A model generated the notes under the pieces. The model ran no database searches, was not told where the DNA came from, and saw only the letters and a program-made list of their open reading frames with translations. The translations under genes and the position numbers were made by a program. DNA of 64,000 nt from Caedibacter sp052030685 (GTDB taxonomy: Bacteria > Pseudomonadota > Gammaproteobacteria > Francisellales > Francisellaceae), in assembly GCF_052030685.1 (NCBI RefSeq), contig NZ_JBQAJM010000001.1, forward strand, positions 62,001 through 126,000, in the 5' to 3' direction. This document shows, in pieces, positions 33,752-43,688 of this stretch (position 1 is the first letter of the stretch; each line of letters starts with the position of its first letter).

Positions 33752-33988
33752 CTACTTTTTAGGTGTGTTATTGACATTACCATTCAAATTATTATTAAAC
33801 ATACTACCGTTGTATTGACCTGCCTCAACCTGCTGTTGATAGGACTGAGTATACCAACTCTGCTTTGATGTACTGTTAATGCCATCTTGTTCAAGTTTGG
33901 CAGCATTTTTGAAAGTCTCTGTTAGTGCTTTGTGTGCCGCTTCGTCTGACACAATATTCACTCTGTATCTATCTTTATTATCACTCAT
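33752..33988 (-). CDS. Small hydrophilic protein, unknown
   Basis: 78 residues from the ATG at 33988, which is preceded by AGGGGGAAAC, an excellent ribosome-binding site; the longer frame to 34045 lacks one. The product starts MSDNKDRYRVNIVSDEAAHK and has a Gln/Asn-rich C-terminus (FNNNLNGNVNNTPKK). No known domain. Placed between two unknown genes downstream of DotA. Confidence 0.55.
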   Translation of the reverse strand: MSDNKDRYRVNIVSDEAAHKALTETFKNAAKLEQDGINSTSKQSWYTQSYQQQVEAGQYNGSMFNNNLNGNVNNTPKK

Positions 33989-34095
33989 GTTTCCCCCTAG
34001 AGTGCGTTCATTTGCTATATTGCAATTATAGGCACATAATACCAAAGAGGCTACATAGTTACTGCATATTCATCAATTTGATGACATTTACGCTC

Positions 34096-35115
34096 TCAAA
34101 AAATGTTTTCACTAAAATTATTATTTTTAACTGTTACCCATGGACAATTATTGTTTACACATAAGAAAAGTAAATTGTTACTATCCTTCGTTATACGATA
34201 ATCTATTCCGTAATCACATGTAATATATGAGTCTTCATCAATAGATCTTTTACCTGGCGGTATCGTCACTGTGCACTTAGAGCTTGTATTAGTGAAACTC
34301 ACCGTAACAACTCGATTATAGTTATACACTGCATTACAGGTCAACACTATATTTTTTCCTTTTCTTGACTCACAACTAGATAGTTTTACATCTCCAAGAC
34401 CTATTGAAACTATTTTTCCTGCATTTAATCCATCTTGAGCAGATACATATATTGTGTTTAAATCACTAGAATTCCCACGTTGAAAGTAAACTGATCTGTG
34501 GTCTCTATCGATGCATTGAACTGTATATTCCGATATTGCTCCTGCATTTTTTGAAATATATTGACAATTTTTCCCACCGATCATAACCTGATAGTAAAGA
34601 CCATTAAGTCTATCCTTTGCAAGAATCATGTCATCTATTTTGTATTCTTCGTCAAAATTATCGTATTTCATTTCTACTGTTAGAGTTCCCATGGCAACAT
34701 AATATAGCTCTTGCTGAAAACCATCCCCACCATAATTTGTGTTGTTTAGTTTTATATGCTGATCCTTCAGAAATTGAGTTGCTATTCCAAGAGTGTCTTC
34801 TTCTTTACTTTTTTGATTGAAATCAACATTGCCAAAATTATGAATATCTATGACCGCATCATCCGATTCAAATTTTGATTCAACGACAGGGTCAATATTT
34901 TTTCCATCACTATCTTGCTTAGGGCTAAAACTTGATATTTTAAAACTTATACGCTTAATTGTACCTTTTTCTTTGTCATTCTTTATTAATTTATCTGGTC
35001 TAAAATTAAAATGAGCACTTCTTCCCGAATCATCATAAGCATAAACTCTAGAAGCATTTGCAAATAATATCAAAGCTGCTGTGATCGCTAATAAATTTTT
35101 TATTTTTTTCTTCAT
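34096..35115 (-). CDS. Exported protein of unknown function
   Basis: 339 residues from the ATG at 35115 (MKKKIKNLLAITAALILFAN), with a typical signal peptide ending near SRVYA. The mature part is beta-rich with a Cys-containing C-terminal third (CESRKGKNIVLTCNAVYNYN, SKCTVTIPPG, CDYG, CVNNNCPWVTVK), suggesting a disulfide-stabilised periplasmic or surface domain. The gene follows dotA with a ~145-bp gap in the same direction. In Legionella the icmV-W-X region near dotA contains a periplasmic protein (IcmX), but I see no convincing IcmX similarity. Confidence 0.62.
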   Translation of the reverse strand: MKKKIKNLLAITAALILFANASRVYAYDDSGRSAHFNFRPDKLIKNDKEKGTIKRISFKISSFSPKQDSDGKNIDPVVESKFESDDAVIDIHNFGNVDFNQKSKEEDTLGIATQFLKDQHIKLNNTNYGGDGFQQELYYVAMGTLTVEMKYDNFDEEYKIDDMILAKDRLNGLYYQVMIGGKNCQYISKNAGAISEYTVQCIDRDHRSVYFQRGNSSDLNTIYVSAQDGLNAGKIVSIGLGDVKLSSCESRKGKNIVLTCNAVYNYNRVVTVSFTNTSSKCTVTIPPGKRSIDEDSYITCDYGIDYRITKDSNNLLFLCVNNNCPWVTVKNNNFSENIF

Positions 35116-35262
35116 TTTTGTATTTCCATAACGCATGTTAAATATAAATATCGGCACGATTTACTTGGGTGATAAGCGTACCTATTGCCGTGACAAATAA
35201 AAAAGCACTTGAACTTAACTCATCTTATAATACTTCCTCATGCCCAGTATGTTACGTTCACC

Positions 35263-38200
35263 TTAGCCACCACCTTCATTCTCTGGATTTGGATTTGGAT
35301 CTGATTTTTTTTCTTTATTCCTTTTATAATTACCATAATTGCCATAAGCAGTATCAACAGCATGGGTCACCCCACCTGCACTTTGACCGATATTTTGGAC
35401 ACCTTGTGCATGCTCTGTATGAGCTTGATTTGCTTTTTCAACAGTTTGTGTGCCTGATTGCGCCATACCTTGAGCGCTTTGGATGCTCGATGATTTCATC
35501 TCTTGCATATCTTGCTCACCAGCACGCTCATTGTGTGTACCACCCACCCAATGCAGAATCTTATCTGGTAGGATATAAATCAACGAAAAGCACTTATAAA
35601 AGGCTAAACTAATAAATCCAGCATACATAAACACCAACAGAATATTTAATGATCCAGTGACATAACTATCACTTGATGTGCCATACACACTGGCAATTTG
35701 CGTTGCCACAGCATGAAAACCTTTTGCCGAAATAGCAATGACAAGATAAGTCAAAATAATCCCCGTAATTAATCCACATATCATCAACACCGGCCTTAAT
35801 ACGAGATTCAACATGATTTGAATACCAGGTTCTGCCTTACCATACACCTCATGCCCTTCTGGATAAACCAGCCCAAGCGCGACAACGGGTGCTGCGACCA
35901 ATGCCTCAATAATCAGCAGTAACCACGCAATCTTTCCCGCCCAGAATAAGATAAAAGGCGCCATCGGGATGATGAGTGCAAATAAAACCGCATTAGTAAA
36001 TAATGTAACCAAAACAAAAAACACTAATGGCAACCATATAAGATCCATCGACAGGCTGAACATATTCTGAACCATTAACATTTGGCTTGTCATATCTCCA
36101 ATTGAAGATAATACGCCAGGCAATCCCGGCACCCAGTAGCTAGCGTAAGCAGCTACTAACGCAGCGCCTTTAGACGTAGCTTGAGTAATTATAACATTCT
36201 CAATCATATCATCCGTTTTTTGCTTCACTCTCGTGACAATACTCTGCAAAGTATTAATTACCATTGCGATTAGGGACTGCCCAACACCTTGAATTTGCCT
36301 CAGTGCTGAAAACGGATTGGTAGTAGCAACATCTCCATTAACAGTTTCGCCAATATTATAGATTTGGTTAAACACGCCAGCACTATTTGCATTAAGGCTC
36401 ATTTTTTCAAAAATCTCATCAAGAAATGATTCCGCTGGCGTTGCTAAGTCTGAAACCAAGGCACCTTCATGAAAAAAGCTGACATGATTTAGCTGAAAAA
36501 CACGAATAAGCTTTAATAGCTTCTCAATATCATCTAATTGTGTTTTGCCGATATTGGTTTGATCATTTTGTAACGCTGCGTTAATAACAAAAAAATACTT
36601 GCCAATATCAAGCGAAATAGAGGCTGGAATAAGCTTATTGACCAAACTCTGACAATTTGCAGTGGCTGTCATATTTCCTGGACTGTCTGAAAACAGCATC
36701 CCTTGCAGCAGACTGCATGCATCATCCCCCTTCTTTGGCTTATAAATATAATTTTTCTGTAGAATAGATACCATCTTCTGTTTGATTTCGGACATGTCTA
36801 CATTTGCAAACTTATCACTTTTATCATCAGCAGATACTGGCTTTAGAGGTACTTTTAATGCTTTATATTTATCACCATTGTTATTACTATCAGGCGATAC
36901 CGTATAACTTATCAAGTTATCATCTATATCTTTTATCAAATCATCTATAGCAAAATTATCTTCAAGGTATTTCAACGTAATTTGTGTCCGATGCAACTGA
37001 ACTTTATCTTGCTGCCCCTGATAAAACAATTGATCAAACAATGCGAAATCATTATGAAACTGAGTAAGAACTTTGGTAAACCCTTTATCTAAACGAAAAT
37101 ACTCTTGATCGGCATTCCACCAATCAACTTTATCTTTTCCTTTGTCAGAACCAGATTCTGACTTTATGTTATTTTGGAAGCCCTGCATCGTTAAAGAGGC
37201 TAAACCCTCTATTGTACTGCATTTAAACAAGCCTTTATCATCTGTACAGTTTATAACATTATTTAAATTCAAACTTGTATCTGCATAGTGCTGACATTGT
37301 GTCTTTAAGTCCCACTGCTCCTGAATGCACTTTTCGTATTTCCCATTGCTATCATTTTCACCACCCTTGCTTTGCTTAAAGGTATCACAAGCCGATGTAT
37401 CAATAATCGCACTACAATAACCCCCGAACAAACCTTTAACCCGAGAGTTATCTACTTTATCTTGATTAAGTTTAAAGCGATATTGATCAATTAAGCTATC
37501 AACGTAGTATTGCGAGTAATACATAATGGACTGAGTCTTATCATCTTTTGTGGATATTTCAGAGAATTGCTGCATACCTTGCTTGAGTTTGTTTAAATTT
37601 CCAATCTTCAGTGATTGATTCTCATCCCAGAGAAATGATGCACCCTCTACCCTATTTATGTCAATATTTTTCTCAATCTGTGAGGCACCCTGTACAAATG
37701 ACATGTGATCAGGCTTGCGGCTCATTTCTACTTGGTATTCACCCGTCTGCGTTCGATGTGCGGAGTTATTTAACATATTCATCGACATCTCTGCCAAAAG
37801 ATATAGTGCAATATCACTTTTAATGCCATCTGAAATTTCAAAACTGGCAATGGGTGGGACCTTGTTTTGATCCAACTTTGTGTAAGTTTCCTTCCACACA
37901 TCATTGGCAAACTGGATACTCACGGACACCATCAAGAAGATCAGGTATTGCGCCATACAAAACCCTGACTTTAAAGGAATAGCAAAGGTGGAGCCCAGAA
38001 TAACGCGCAAAGGAATCCAATATGAACTCCAATTTTTACCTAGAAAAGTCCCATCTTTCGCCGTATTGATCGTACCAATCACTAGTATAAAGGCATAAAT
38101 GGCTATGACTGCCATCAAAATACCGACGTTAAAGTAGTAAATCAAAGTTCGAAAAGCAGCATCTGAGGCTTGCCCAGAAAATACAGCTGACGCGGATGTG

Positions 38201-38268
38201 TTATTCGGATCAAAAGCAAAGAGCTGATTTAAAACCTGCCACGCACTCCAATTTTCTGACAGCATCAT
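35263..38268 (-). CDS. dotA: DotA/TraY-like polytopic inner-membrane protein
   Basis: 1001 residues (Legionella DotA 1048). Hydrophobic segments flank a very large periplasmic loop: two near the N-terminus (about 44-65 and 100-120) and a cluster in the C-terminal third (about 690-905), including WLPLVFFVLVTLFTNAVLFA and APFILFWAGKIAWLLLIIEA, a conserved stretch in DotA/TraY proteins. The loop (~125-640) has many Cys. A ~90-residue Gln/Ser/Asn tail ends the protein. The stop region is followed by unknown genes; the start overlaps the icmV stop by 4 bp. Role: channel-associated; DotA is essential for effector export. Confidence 0.9.
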   Translation of the reverse strand: MMLSENWSAWQVLNQLFAFDPNNTSASAVFSGQASDAAFRTLIYYFNVGILMAVIAIYAFILVIGTINTAKDGTFLGKNWSSYWIPLRVILGSTFAIPLKSGFCMAQYLIFLMVSVSIQFANDVWKETYTKLDQNKVPPIASFEISDGIKSDIALYLLAEMSMNMLNNSAHRTQTGEYQVEMSRKPDHMSFVQGASQIEKNIDINRVEGASFLWDENQSLKIGNLNKLKQGMQQFSEISTKDDKTQSIMYYSQYYVDSLIDQYRFKLNQDKVDNSRVKGLFGGYCSAIIDTSACDTFKQSKGGENDSNGKYEKCIQEQWDLKTQCQHYADTSLNLNNVINCTDDKGLFKCSTIEGLASLTMQGFQNNIKSESGSDKGKDKVDWWNADQEYFRLDKGFTKVLTQFHNDFALFDQLFYQGQQDKVQLHRTQITLKYLEDNFAIDDLIKDIDDNLISYTVSPDSNNNGDKYKALKVPLKPVSADDKSDKFANVDMSEIKQKMVSILQKNYIYKPKKGDDACSLLQGMLFSDSPGNMTATANCQSLVNKLIPASISLDIGKYFFVINAALQNDQTNIGKTQLDDIEKLLKLIRVFQLNHVSFFHEGALVSDLATPAESFLDEIFEKMSLNANSAGVFNQIYNIGETVNGDVATTNPFSALRQIQGVGQSLIAMVINTLQSIVTRVKQKTDDMIENVIITQATSKGAALVAAYASYWVPGLPGVLSSIGDMTSQMLMVQNMFSLSMDLIWLPLVFFVLVTLFTNAVLFALIIPMAPFILFWAGKIAWLLLIIEALVAAPVVALGLVYPEGHEVYGKAEPGIQIMLNLVLRPVLMICGLITGIILTYLVIAISAKGFHAVATQIASVYGTSSDSYVTGSLNILLVFMYAGFISLAFYKCFSLIYILPDKILHWVGGTHNERAGEQDMQEMKSSSIQSAQGMAQSGTQTVEKANQAHTEHAQGVQNIGQSAGGVTHAVDTAYGNYGNYKRNKEKKSDPNPNPENEGGG

Positions 38269-38720
38269 TTCACTCCTTTAAATAAATCAACAAACCATTC
38301 ATGAAAGGTACAACCGAGTTTTTTTCGATACAGTTGATAGCGCCAGAAATGATATTTAAACGCATTGGCAAGCATGAGCATCATTAATGATAAAGCAATA
38401 CATCCAACCAATATATAACCTTTGATAAACAAATAAAGCGCATAAAAATAGATAATAACCGCAACTAATAAACATAGACGCAGCAGAAAGGTGAATTTTT
38501 TTATAATATAACTTATGCTGGTCTCATCAATACCAGATTTTGCCAAATCTGCATAAGCCATGTCATGTTCAGATTTTTTTAGCTTTAAAATGCTTTTAAA
38601 TACATTGCCAATAAAATGATGTTGCTTATGAAAAGCATCGATTAAAAACATGCGCTTCGTTCGACGAAATCTGACTTTTGTTTTCTTCTCTTTTGTTTTC
38701 TTCTCTTTTGTTTTTTTCAT
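38265..38720 (-). CDS. icmV: IcmV-like membrane protein
   Basis: 151 residues from the ATG at 38720; the frame extends five codons to a TTG. Two adjacent hydrophobic helices (about 80-100 and 102-122) are followed by ANAFKYHFWRYQLYRKKLGC, a signature-like ending shared with IcmV (151 residues in Legionella). It directly precedes dotA and overlaps it by 4 bp, as icmV neighbours dotA in Legionella. The N-terminus contains three KEKKTK-type repeats coming from a tandem 15-bp DNA repeat. Confidence 0.8.
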   Translation of the reverse strand: MKKTKEKKTKEKKTKVRFRRTKRMFLIDAFHKQHHFIGNVFKSILKLKKSEHDMAYADLAKSGIDETSISYIIKKFTFLLRLCLLVAVIIYFYALYLFIKGYILVGCIALSLMMLMLANAFKYHFWRYQLYRKKLGCTFHEWFVDLFKGVK

Positions 38721-38776
38721 ATCAAAAATACTCAAGGTTTGCTTGTGATAAATAGGTAGATATTAGCTAAAAATAA

Positions 38777-39412
38777 TTATTTACTATTTAGCTGAATAAT
38801 CTGCGCGATCCCAAAATATTGACCTTTTGCCAAATCCTGCATCCTACTATTTTCCTGTATGGTTAGTTTTAAGATAATGTGATTGTTTGACACCTCAGCT
38901 CCTTGAGAGAAGGTAACTAATACCGGCACTTGAACTTGCCAACTGCTCACGCCAGCAATATGCCCTACGGCGGTGATGATTGGTACTCCATCTAAAGCCG
39001 CTTTTGCGACCATTTTGTGCTCCACCACCTGATCAACTGTCTCCTTAAATGCTTCATTAAAGGCATACCATCCTTGTTGAGTAAACAGTGGTTTTAGTGT
39101 TAGAATTTGTTCTTTATAATTTAAAAAATCAAACTTATACAACTTAGCAGTATTTAAACTGACCCAATTAACCAACATGTCATCAGTAACCACTACTTTT
39201 TTAGGTAGATCAAGTGATTTAACTATCCCTTGATCGTTAACTGCCAAAAAGTAATATTCATTATCCTTATGGCTATACCATAAGCAAGTGAATAAAATTA
39301 CATTCAATAGAATACTAATAAATAAGACTTTAATGATTAGCCTAAAATTACTTTTATAAAATTCTGCCCTTTTAGCAATCACTTTAAGCACATTAGTTTG
39401 CATAATTTTCAT
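38777..39412 (-). CDS. dotI: DotI/IcmL-like inner-membrane protein
   Basis: 211 residues (Legionella IcmL 212). A short cytoplasmic N-terminus with VIAKRAEFYKSNFRLIIKVL leads into one transmembrane helix (about 28-47). A periplasmic VirB8-like domain follows, with VSLNTAKLYKFDFLNYKEQI and WQVQVPVLVTFSQG. DotI forms rings with DotJ at the inner membrane; no separate DotJ is seen, as in conjugative TraM systems. The start may be the internal ATG at 39403. It overlaps the preceding gene by 20 bp. Confidence 0.9.
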   Translation of the reverse strand: MKIMQTNVLKVIAKRAEFYKSNFRLIIKVLFISILLNVILFTCLWYSHKDNEYYFLAVNDQGIVKSLDLPKKVVVTDDMLVNWVSLNTAKLYKFDFLNYKEQILTLKPLFTQQGWYAFNEAFKETVDQVVEHKMVAKAALDGVPIITAVGHIAGVSSWQVQVPVLVTFSQGAEVSNNHIILKLTIQENSRMQDLAKGQYFGIAQIIQLNSK

Positions 39413-39863
39413 CCAGCACTTTATTTAATACATTTTCTACCTTTAATAAACGAGCCTCACTACAAACTCTGACCAAAATCAGATTTTTCTCAAATGACAT
39501 GCAACGCTTATACAACAACTCATAATCTAGATTATTGCTGAGTCTTTGATAAATCATCTGAAATAAATCCCCATTTTTCTTGTTAATATTCTGCATCATG
39601 AACATCATTAGTGCCGTAGGCAGCTTGTCACACAAATGAATGATGGCATCAGCATACTCTTCACTAGGTTCTTTTTGTTGACGAGCCTCAAGATAAACTT
39701 CGTATAGCCGATCATAAATCTCATTGGACAACTCAGATTCAGACTCCTTGTTTTCTTTAATATCATAAACCGTTAACATATCCACCAACTCAGGCTTACC
39801 AAATCCATGCCAATAATTGATAATTTCTGCTTTAAAATGATGCATCTCACTTCTATTATCCAT
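39393..39863 (-). CDS. Small soluble protein, candidate IcmW-like adaptor
   Basis: 156 residues from the ATG at 39863, which follows AGGAG at good spacing; the longer frame to 39890 begins with TTG. It is acidic and helical, with no membrane segment. By eye it resembles IcmW (151 residues): a central LCDKLPTALMMFMMQ and a C-terminal FEKNLILVRVCSEARLLKVE, comparable to the FLKRNIVFERLRLLSRVF stretch of IcmW. Placement beside icmV also fits (icmV-icmW neighbourhood in Legionella). It overlaps dotO by 8 bp. With the IcmS-like protein at 17822 it could form the DotL-bound adaptor pair. Similarity is weak. Confidence 0.45.
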   Translation of the reverse strand: MDNRSEMHHFKAEIINYWHGFGKPELVDMLTVYDIKENKESESELSNEIYDRLYEVYLEARQQKEPSEEYADAIIHLCDKLPTALMMFMMQNINKKNGDLFQMIYQRLSNNLDYELLYKRCMSFEKNLILVRVCSEARLLKVENVLNKVLDENYAN

Positions 39864-42807
39864 GTTTGACACTCCTGTAATATTGCTCAATAAAATTTTC
39901 TATTAATTCATTAGCGATCTCTTTGACTGATCTATCCACCTGTAAATTCGATTGAGTTTCAAGATAAGCTTTGGCGCTCCCAGTTGAAAAGCTCTGAGCT
40001 AACAGCAATAAACTTGGCATCACACCTATATGCTCAGAGAGCTTTTCTTTCAAATAACAATCCTCGGCTGTTGTTGTAAATAACCACAACTCATAAGCAC
40101 TTAAACATAAATTGAGTAACTGGGTATTGATACCATTGACCGTGTGAAACTGACCAATAAAATTCATCCCTTCACTTGTTGGCCCATGTACCGCATATTT
40201 TAATGCGGAAGCCTCTGTTTGATTTAAACCAAAATGTGAGCGAGTGGTTTCTAATGTGCTTTGATTTCCTCCACTTAAGATAAAAATTGAAGTGGCAAAC
40301 TCAAGCATCGTATGGCTAAAATCACTCAATGATTGTGAAGCTAATGCAATTTGTACATTATGTTTTCTACCCTCACGCATATCGGTTAGCACTTGCCTTA
40401 AAATTGGCGCACAGCCTCGCGTACGGTGAAATTCATCAAAAACAATACGTTTGGGGATATTATATAGTTCTTGCAATTTTTCTTTGTGATACCCCTGATA
40501 GCTTACTGATAACTGCTCTAAATCTTGGACTTTCACAAAAAAGTAGCCCGCCGTTAAATGACGCACTAACATATAAGCAATAACTGAAATACGTGCATCA
40601 TTCGCAGAAACCGCCGACATGACTGATGCCAAATCAAACGCCACCACCCTTGCATCAACATCTATCCGTGTCACAAGGTTCAAAGACGGCAGGTTTTTTA
40701 TTACCGTGGTAATATTGCGACAAAAATATTGAATATAATCTTCACTACTTGCTAGATTTAATCCTTTATATAGATCGATAACACTTGTTTGATTCACTGC
40801 ATTAATTAAGTCTGATAACAAAGGCATAGCATAACGTTGCGTCTTTTGTGCCAAACGAATCTCATTTTTTTGAAAGAGTACATCAGTAATTTGCCACCAT
40901 GATCTGCCTTGAGTATCAACATGTAATTCCTGCAACTTGCTATCAATCTCTTGATTAACTCCTAGCTGATATCGCTTGGGTTGTTGATCGTCACTTGTTA
41001 ATTTATAAACCTCATCAATAACTAAGCTTAGCATAGCTTCCATGCCATCTGGCAAGCTTTCTTGTATATTTTCTAACAATAGTACTGTCAAAAAATTCAC
41101 TAAAAATGCTTTATGTGCATGTCCTGGATAGCGTGCGCCAAGATGAGTATCAAAGGGATTAATCGCATCCGTATGACTAAAAGTAAATTGATAGTGCTCC
41201 GCCACCGAGCTGCCTCCGACAGCTTTTAATAAATCAATCACACCTTTTGAAGAAGATCCAATATCCAGAATTGAAATATATGGCAATGCCTCCAAACCAT
41301 TACATAAGCACGCAGAAAGGTTAAGTGAATTCAATAATACTGACTTACCCGAACCCGATCGCGCATAAATTAACTCAATCCAACTCACTTGCTTAGACGA
41401 ACCACTTTGATATGGCCACAATTTGCCATCAGGTGTACGAAATAAAGTTGCACCATAGTCCCATGAAAGAGCAGGTCTAAAAAATGGCATCAGCTTTACT
41501 GCATCGTTTAATGGCGCACCCACAGCACAAGGAAAACCCCGACGATTTAAAGCCAAGAAACTTGATTGAACCACGTCAAATGGATCGCCGAAATTTTCCG
41601 TTGTTTGCGCGCCCCCCCAATTCTGAATTGCTTTATGTAAAGCCGCCTTGCGTTTCTGAAAAGTCATTAAGTCAGACTTATCTGCCCATGTAATTAAATT
41701 CACGGAAAGCCTGATAACCGGCATATCGGTATTACTTTGAATATGCTTTAGTAAATCATGCGCATGGCAAATTAGTTTATTTTCATGCGAACTAAACGTT
41801 AAGAATTGAGCTAAAAGCGACTTGATTTGGCTTATTTTGATTCCATTTGGCGCCAATGAGAAAGAGATTTGCCAAGGTAGCTGATACTCTTTCAATGTTT
41901 GGAATAATGCATAAAATGCCTGAATATGCTTGGGAAATAAACTAATCGTAATCGGCGCATAGCGGTAATTGCCAACAATACACTCTGACATATTGACATT
42001 GTTACTTTCCTCTGCAAAGAGCTGATAACTTAAGCTTGGCCACAACCAACTGGTCCAATCACTACCTTCACAACCTAGCTGTAGTTTGTCGCCAGGCAGA
42101 TGTGCCTGCCAACCCTTATCTGTTGTATCAGGTGAAATCTGCTGCTTAACTGCTTTTAGTAAAGGGTCAACTTCCATCAGTTTGACACTTAATCCCATTG
42201 CAAAAAAAGACTCCATCAAAACAGTCACCAATGCAGTATGCTGTAACCTCACTTCATTAATGACATGTAAGAAATGCTGTGCCTTTGATGAGATTTTTAT
42301 ATTGTGGCTCTTAAGCTGCTCCAGTTTATTTCGATATGCTTGTTTTTGTGCAGGCGCTGTCAATAGATCAGATGAACTCCAAATACACAAGTAGCACTTC
42401 TCAAAGACACAAGCTTGTCCCAACGTTTGTCTTTTGGCATCAAAATAATCTTCAAGTTTTAAATTTAATCGTTTGGCACTTTTTTGTGATGGCAATAATA
42501 ACTCATCTATTTCCTGCGCCGTACTTTGTGCATCGTAGCGAAAAAAGCATTTGATTTTTACACCTTGCTTTTTAAGTAACGGCGTTAAAGTAGCAGTGAT
42601 TTCATCACATAAATGATGATACTCATCATTACCTACCATGTGTTTGACACCATTAATTTCAAGCACCGAGACCAAACTACCATCTTTGGTAATCAGAGTG
42701 TGCTCATCATCAGCACTTTCAAGCTCACAATAGTTATAGATACTTTTGTTGCTGATACTATTTAACCAGGAAAACATTCCCTCGACAGTGTTATACAAGA
42801 AGTTCAT
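39856..42807 (-). CDS. dotO: DotO/IcmB VirB4-type ATPase
   Basis: 983 residues (Legionella DotO 1009). Walker A is YARSGSGKSVLLNS (about 475-488) and Walker B is KRIVFDEFHRTRG. It has the conserved DMREGRKHNVQIALASQSLS and FILSGGNQSTLETTRSHFG regions of the TraU/DotO family. It is a cytoplasmic hexameric ATPase at the base of the channel that docks DotB. The order dotF-dotO-(icmW-like)-dotI differs from Legionella but keeps the set together. Confidence 0.94.
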   Translation of the reverse strand: MNFLYNTVEGMFSWLNSISNKSIYNYCELESADDEHTLITKDGSLVSVLEINGVKHMVGNDEYHHLCDEITATLTPLLKKQGVKIKCFFRYDAQSTAQEIDELLLPSQKSAKRLNLKLEDYFDAKRQTLGQACVFEKCYLCIWSSSDLLTAPAQKQAYRNKLEQLKSHNIKISSKAQHFLHVINEVRLQHTALVTVLMESFFAMGLSVKLMEVDPLLKAVKQQISPDTTDKGWQAHLPGDKLQLGCEGSDWTSWLWPSLSYQLFAEESNNVNMSECIVGNYRYAPITISLFPKHIQAFYALFQTLKEYQLPWQISFSLAPNGIKISQIKSLLAQFLTFSSHENKLICHAHDLLKHIQSNTDMPVIRLSVNLITWADKSDLMTFQKRKAALHKAIQNWGGAQTTENFGDPFDVVQSSFLALNRRGFPCAVGAPLNDAVKLMPFFRPALSWDYGATLFRTPDGKLWPYQSGSSKQVSWIELIYARSGSGKSVLLNSLNLSACLCNGLEALPYISILDIGSSSKGVIDLLKAVGGSSVAEHYQFTFSHTDAINPFDTHLGARYPGHAHKAFLVNFLTVLLLENIQESLPDGMEAMLSLVIDEVYKLTSDDQQPKRYQLGVNQEIDSKLQELHVDTQGRSWWQITDVLFQKNEIRLAQKTQRYAMPLLSDLINAVNQTSVIDLYKGLNLASSEDYIQYFCRNITTVIKNLPSLNLVTRIDVDARVVAFDLASVMSAVSANDARISVIAYMLVRHLTAGYFFVKVQDLEQLSVSYQGYHKEKLQELYNIPKRIVFDEFHRTRGCAPILRQVLTDMREGRKHNVQIALASQSLSDFSHTMLEFATSIFILSGGNQSTLETTRSHFGLNQTEASALKYAVHGPTSEGMNFIGQFHTVNGINTQLLNLCLSAYELWLFTTTAEDCYLKEKLSEHIGVMPSLLLLAQSFSTGSAKAYLETQSNLQVDRSVKEIANELIENFIEQYYRSVKHG

Positions 42808-42821
42808 TATTTATCTCTAAC

Positions 42822-43610
42822 TTATTCAAATACAAAGCCAGATGCTGTGTAGACTTTATAAGTCTGGCCGTCAATTTTTAACACTTTGCCGTACCCTTCC
42901 AGCTGTGCCCCCTCTTTAACAGTGAATGATCGACCTTTCTTATCTTCTAACCACGCAATACCATCAATAATTGCGGTTAAATGAAGCTTCTCATTCATAT
43001 TAATTTCTTTGGCATTCATGTATTGCAGTTGTCGCTGCAGCTCACTCACAAGAGAAATTAACGTTTTGCTTTGATCGCTTTGTTGCATATCGTCAATAAC
43101 AGACGCCATTTTCTGCATGTCTTTTAGTAACTGCTCTTGCTGTGACTCAAGCTTTTTTATGTGCTGTGCGATTTCAATGCTTGTCTTTTCAGAGCGCTTA
43201 CCGATACTGCTTTGCAACTCATTAAGTGTGTTTAATTGTGCTTTTAGTTCCTGTAATTGCTTTACATTAACCTGAGCATTTTCCGTGTGAATTTTTCTTG
43301 ATTCTGTTTTAACAAACGATGGCATGTTAGTAGCTTGTGTTTTAACTTGAGCTTTTACAGAACTAGAAGATCTGTCATCACTGCCAAATAGTGTCCCTAG
43401 TACATAATAGGCACCAAATACAAACACCAGTCCTGCCACAGCATAGACAAGATAAATTTTTTCAAATTTAAATGAGTTTAACTTTCCCTTTAACCCTGAT
43501 GCCACCTCGTTATCTACAGAGATATTCCCATCTGATTGCTTAGACTCTTCTGCCACGCTGTCAGCTTGCTTTTTCCTATCGTCATCTTCAAAAAAATCAT
43601 AATTGCTCAT
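42822..43610 (-). CDS. dotF: DotF/IcmG-like inner-membrane protein
   Basis: 262 residues (Legionella IcmG 269). An acidic cytoplasmic N-terminus (~1-50), one transmembrane helix (about 53-72, YLVYAVAGLVFVFGAYYVLG), a periplasmic coiled coil (~115-205) and a small beta domain at the C-terminus (HLTAIIDGIAWLEDKKGRSF). This architecture matches DotF/TraP. It lies 14 bp upstream of dotO. DotF associates with DotG in the core complex. Confidence 0.85.
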   Translation of the reverse strand: MSNYDFFEDDDRKKQADSVAEESKQSDGNISVDNEVASGLKGKLNSFKFEKIYLVYAVAGLVFVFGAYYVLGTLFGSDDRSSSSVKAQVKTQATNMPSFVKTESRKIHTENAQVNVKQLQELKAQLNTLNELQSSIGKRSEKTSIEIAQHIKKLESQQEQLLKDMQKMASVIDDMQQSDQSKTLISLVSELQRQLQYMNAKEINMNEKLHLTAIIDGIAWLEDKKGRSFTVKEGAQLEGYGKVLKIDGQTYKVYTASGFVFE

Positions 43611-43688
43611 GTACTTTTATCCTTTGCTTTACTCATTACTTTTTTATATGTACAAACCAAACTTTTTAAAACGGTTATCTTGTTGTGA

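Noticed and set aside
35169..35612. 147-codon + strand frame rich in Leu, His and Tyr
   Set aside because: It is antisense to the C-terminal tail of dotA and has no family resemblance.
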